Shown: positions 61,237-64,000 of the stretch, piece after piece
Layout: each line of letters starts with the position of its first letter
Position numbering within the stretch: the first letter of the stretch is position 1
Source: Carallia brachiata
Taxonomy: Eukaryota > Streptophyta > Magnoliopsida > Malpighiales > Rhizophoraceae
DNA length: 64,000 bases
Assembly (NCBI GenBank): GCA_021464245.1
Contig: JADCRB010000017.1
Span: 593,427-657,426 of the forward strand
Direction: 5' to 3'
Program-made: the position numbers and the translations under genes
Notes under the pieces: generated by a model
Told to the model about the DNA's origin: nothing
The model's database searches: none
Seen by the model: only the letters and a program-made list of their open reading frames with translations

Positions 61237-62041
61237 GGTCGTCCATTTGATTTTTGTGGTTTTTATTTTTATCTTCTAAAATAGTTGTCAAATCGACTCT
61301 TTATACTTTTTGTATTTGTTGTTTTATAATTCATTTTGTTGTAGTGGACAAGTTATTGTTTATGTTTCTCCCTTATAGTGATTGCGGCACAAAAATGAAG
61401 ACTATAAAAAGAGTCAGACCGATCACTTCAACGAGGAATTATACATGTGCTTGAAGATGAAATATGTACAAATGATGATTTTTGTAATCCACAATGTGCA
61501 TTATACAGTACACTCATTTGTTGCAAAACAAGTAAAAATTTAGGTTGTAACACTTGAAAGGAAAATAAATAATGTCATTCTTAATTAAGAACATTACAAA
61601 AGATTTTTTTTTTGAATAAAAGATGTAACATTTATTTATTCAATAATGCACATATATCAATAAGAGAAAAAAACATGGCTAAAATTATCCCTATATCATA
61701 TGACTTCTCCTAATTCAAGCAATGCTCCCCCAACTAAGCATGAGTAATACCGTATTAGTTTCCCTATTGACATCATGAAAAGAGCTGAAAAAATTAAATG
61801 ATAATATGCTCTCACATTCTCGATACAACCTAAGCTAATGTTTCTGCAAGACATGATGGCCTAAGAGTGTCAGGTTCTAACATTAGCACTTCGATGCCTA
61901 AGTCAGTATTGAGGTCAAAGAGAATAGATGATGCAATAAATGGGTCATTTATGTGTACATTGGTCCTATAGCTCATATGTGTATTTATAGTAAGTATATG
62001 TATTGATATCACAGTACTTTGTTTGTCTTTTCGAGGTAGTA
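61237..62041. other. Intergenic DNA beside the LINE
   Basis: Short open frames on both strands without recognisable features. No host gene seen. Confidence 0.35.
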
Positions 62042-64000
62042 TTTTTTTTTTTTGTTTACATAAAAGGTAAAAAAAACACCCATATAAGAGACTTTCACAA
62101 CTAGGACATACGAGGCCAAGCTATGCCTCTTACATCATGCTCTAATAAAGGTTTCACTCCATCAGGCACGACAGCTAAATCGTGTAAATTTGGTGGGAGG
62201 GCCCTTGCAAAGGTTGCTAGCCAATTGGCCATTTTATTGCCTTCATAATAATTGTGCGTCATATGAACATTTCAGTTCTTGTTAATTAGCTCTCAACACA
62301 AATTCACTAGGCTGGCATATGGATGGGAAGTTGGAACCCCATATGTCATAGGCTCACAGCCTCTACCGCAATTTTTGAATCAACGTCTAGCCACAAATAA
62401 GGAATGTTGAACTGCCACACTAGTTTTAAACTTCTATATACCCCTAGATCTCTACAGCTAGCCCAGCCTAGTAGCTAATGTTCAAAGCAAATCCTCGTAG
62501 CCTGTGGCTATTGTGGTCTTGTAGCACTCCTCCACCCAATGTCATGCTCGGATTGCCCACAGAAGTGTTGTCTGTCTTTAACTTGACCCAAGCATAGTCC
62601 AGTGGCTTCTACCCCACCAGAATCTCAATCTTGGGAAGTCTAGCTTGACTTGCTGAATTAGACTGCACTGTTTTTATGTATTCAATAAAGATCTTACACA
62701 AGAACCCAACATTATACTCTGCATAGTGCCTTCCACTCAGGACTTGTTCATTCCTCCATTTTCAAGCCCACCAACAACCAAAGGCAAACAGTGTGGCCTA
62801 GTCTTTTCCCAGCATATGATTCATTTTTTTGCTAAGGTTCCACTCATACCAATGCTGCAAATCTCTGACAAAGAACTGAGTCCTTTTTGATGAAAGAATA
62901 AAAATTCGCCATATTCGACCAACCTTAGGACAATCACGCAGCAAGTGGACCACCATATCAGTATTGGAACCACATAGAGGGCAGAGGCTCGAAAGGGCAA
63001 AGCCTCTTTTTCATATCTCATAATTGCACATTATATTCTTATCCATCACCTCCCAAATAAAGTACTTCACTTTCTCTGGGCACTTAATCTTCCACAACAA
63101 TTGCCATCGAGCCAAATTGCTTTATCCTACCAATGCTTGATTGTATAGCGAGAAAGCAGACTTAACTGAAAACATCCTGTTTGGTGAGCCCCGCCAAGCT
63201 AAGACATCTCGATTACCCATCCCCTGTCTCAAGACTAGAGGCACTATTTCTAGTAAAATCTGCCTAGGTATCATCACCTAGCAGGTAGCCCAATCCTACC
63301 CCAAGTCTTGATGCCAATAATCTGCAACCTTCTTTTGTAGTGCAATTGGTGATGGCGGCGACAGAGCATAATCTTTCAATAGATAATTCCCAAGTCACTT
63401 ACTATTCCAAAAGTTGGTTGAGAGCCTATTACTGATTTTCCATCATGAACCTTTATCGCAAACCTCCTTTGAGCTGACCATACTCTTCCAAGTATGGGAG
63501 GCTGCTTGTTTCAAAGCCAATTCTAGCACCTCTTGCTTATAATATTTTACTTTAAGCAATCTTGCCCAAAGGCTTTCCTCTTCAGTTAAGAACCTCCAAC
63601 CCAATTTAGCAAGCAAGGCTCTATTTGTTGCTTGAGTCAGTCGGACTCCCAACCCACTAGCCTGCTTCAGCAAACATACTATCTTGCAATTGACAAGATG
63701 AGGCTTTTTTGATGTATTTGTCCCCAAAAAAAATTGTGATTACACCAATCGAGCTTTTTGCAAATAGCCACTGGAAGTGCTGCCGTGTGCATTGTATAGT
63801 TCGGTATCGCCGCAGAAACAACTTTGATAAGAGTGAGCCTCCCAGCGAAAGACAATGGTTGTGCCTTCCAACCAACAAGCTTAGTTTGCAACTTATCCAA
63901 AACATGCTTTTAGGTGCTTAAACTGACCCTGCCATTTAGTGTCCGTCGCTCAAGAGACCTTCTGAGGTCCTTTGTTGCCCAAATCTTTGCTGCTCTACTC
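62042..64000 (-). mobile_element. LINE (L1-type) 3' part: RT C-terminus, zinc-binding and RNase H domains
   Basis: Read on the - strand from the window edge. LVGWKAQPLSFAGRLTLIK and IPNYTMHTAALPVAICKKLD (about 63885-63760) mark the end of a plant LINE reverse transcriptase; GLGVRLTQATNRALLAKLGW (about 63660) follows. A zf-RVT block near 62985-62915 reads LCPLCGSNTDMVVHLLRDCP, keeping CxxC and H...C. An RNase H-like block runs from WVKLKTDNTSVGNPS (about 62600) to YYEGNKMANWLATFARALPP (about 62260-62200) and DVRGIAWPR near 62110. The T run at 62042-62053 is the poly(A) tail. Several stops and frame changes show it is inactive. The 5' part lies outside the window, so target duplication cannot be tested. 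The usual Asp of the RNase H 'ADxLA' motif is Asn here. Confidence 0.85.

Overview
The window looks like nuclear DNA of a flowering plant, most likely a eudicot. It is AT-rich, genes are split by short GT-AG introns, and the recognisable proteins are plant families: a YTH-domain m6A reader of the ECT type, a gibberellin 2-oxidase, a FAR1-type protein, MuDR and Ulp1 transposon proteins and a plant LINE. I cannot name the species. I saw no tRNA, rRNA or CRISPR array.

Layout. 1-5.1 kb holds a decayed + strand transposon protein with a C-terminal Ulp1 (C48) peptidase domain. 5.1-13.1 kb is transposon-derived, with four ~130-bp TTGCAA-rich modules that look like CACTA-type subterminal or MITE sequence, and one orphan ORF. 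13.2-16.1 kb is a broken FAR1/MULE-transposase-like gene on the - strand. 18.1-18.6 kb is an apparently intact two-exon gene (- strand) for a 145-residue single-pass membrane protein. 20.9-24.4 kb is AT-rich with one MITE. 24.4-31 kb is a nest of + strand remnants: a more GC-rich leader, two successive copies of a gypsy-type transposon protein, and a MuDR transposase C-terminus. 34.6-37.1 kb is a gibberellin 2-oxidase gene (- strand) with intact splice sites but six reading-frame breaks. 37.2-46.9 kb is repeat DNA: two MITEs, one enclosing a pyrimidine-only minisatellite, and a 4-kb set of degenerate TACGACA arrays. 48.5-54.2 kb is the YTH gene (- strand, nine coding exons plus a likely 5'-UTR exon). 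A hAT-type MITE with a perfect 8-bp target duplication lies just upstream, at 54.6-55.2 kb. 57.3-58.8 kb is a MITE whose 5' part plus flank is present in three tandem copies. 62.0-64.0 kb is the 3' part of a LINE on the - strand, running off the window.

Only the YTH gene and the small membrane-protein gene look like working host genes. The gibberellin oxidase is a pseudogene. The other protein-coding remnants are dead transposons. The YTH gene has a one-base loss in an A run that replaces its conserved C-terminus but leaves the m6A-binding domain intact.

The most unusual signal is the 21-22-bp phasing of motifs in two unrelated repeat families: TACGACA at 40.5-44.6 kb and TTGCAA at 8.0-13.0 kb. 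The phasing was counted by hand from positions in the sequence.
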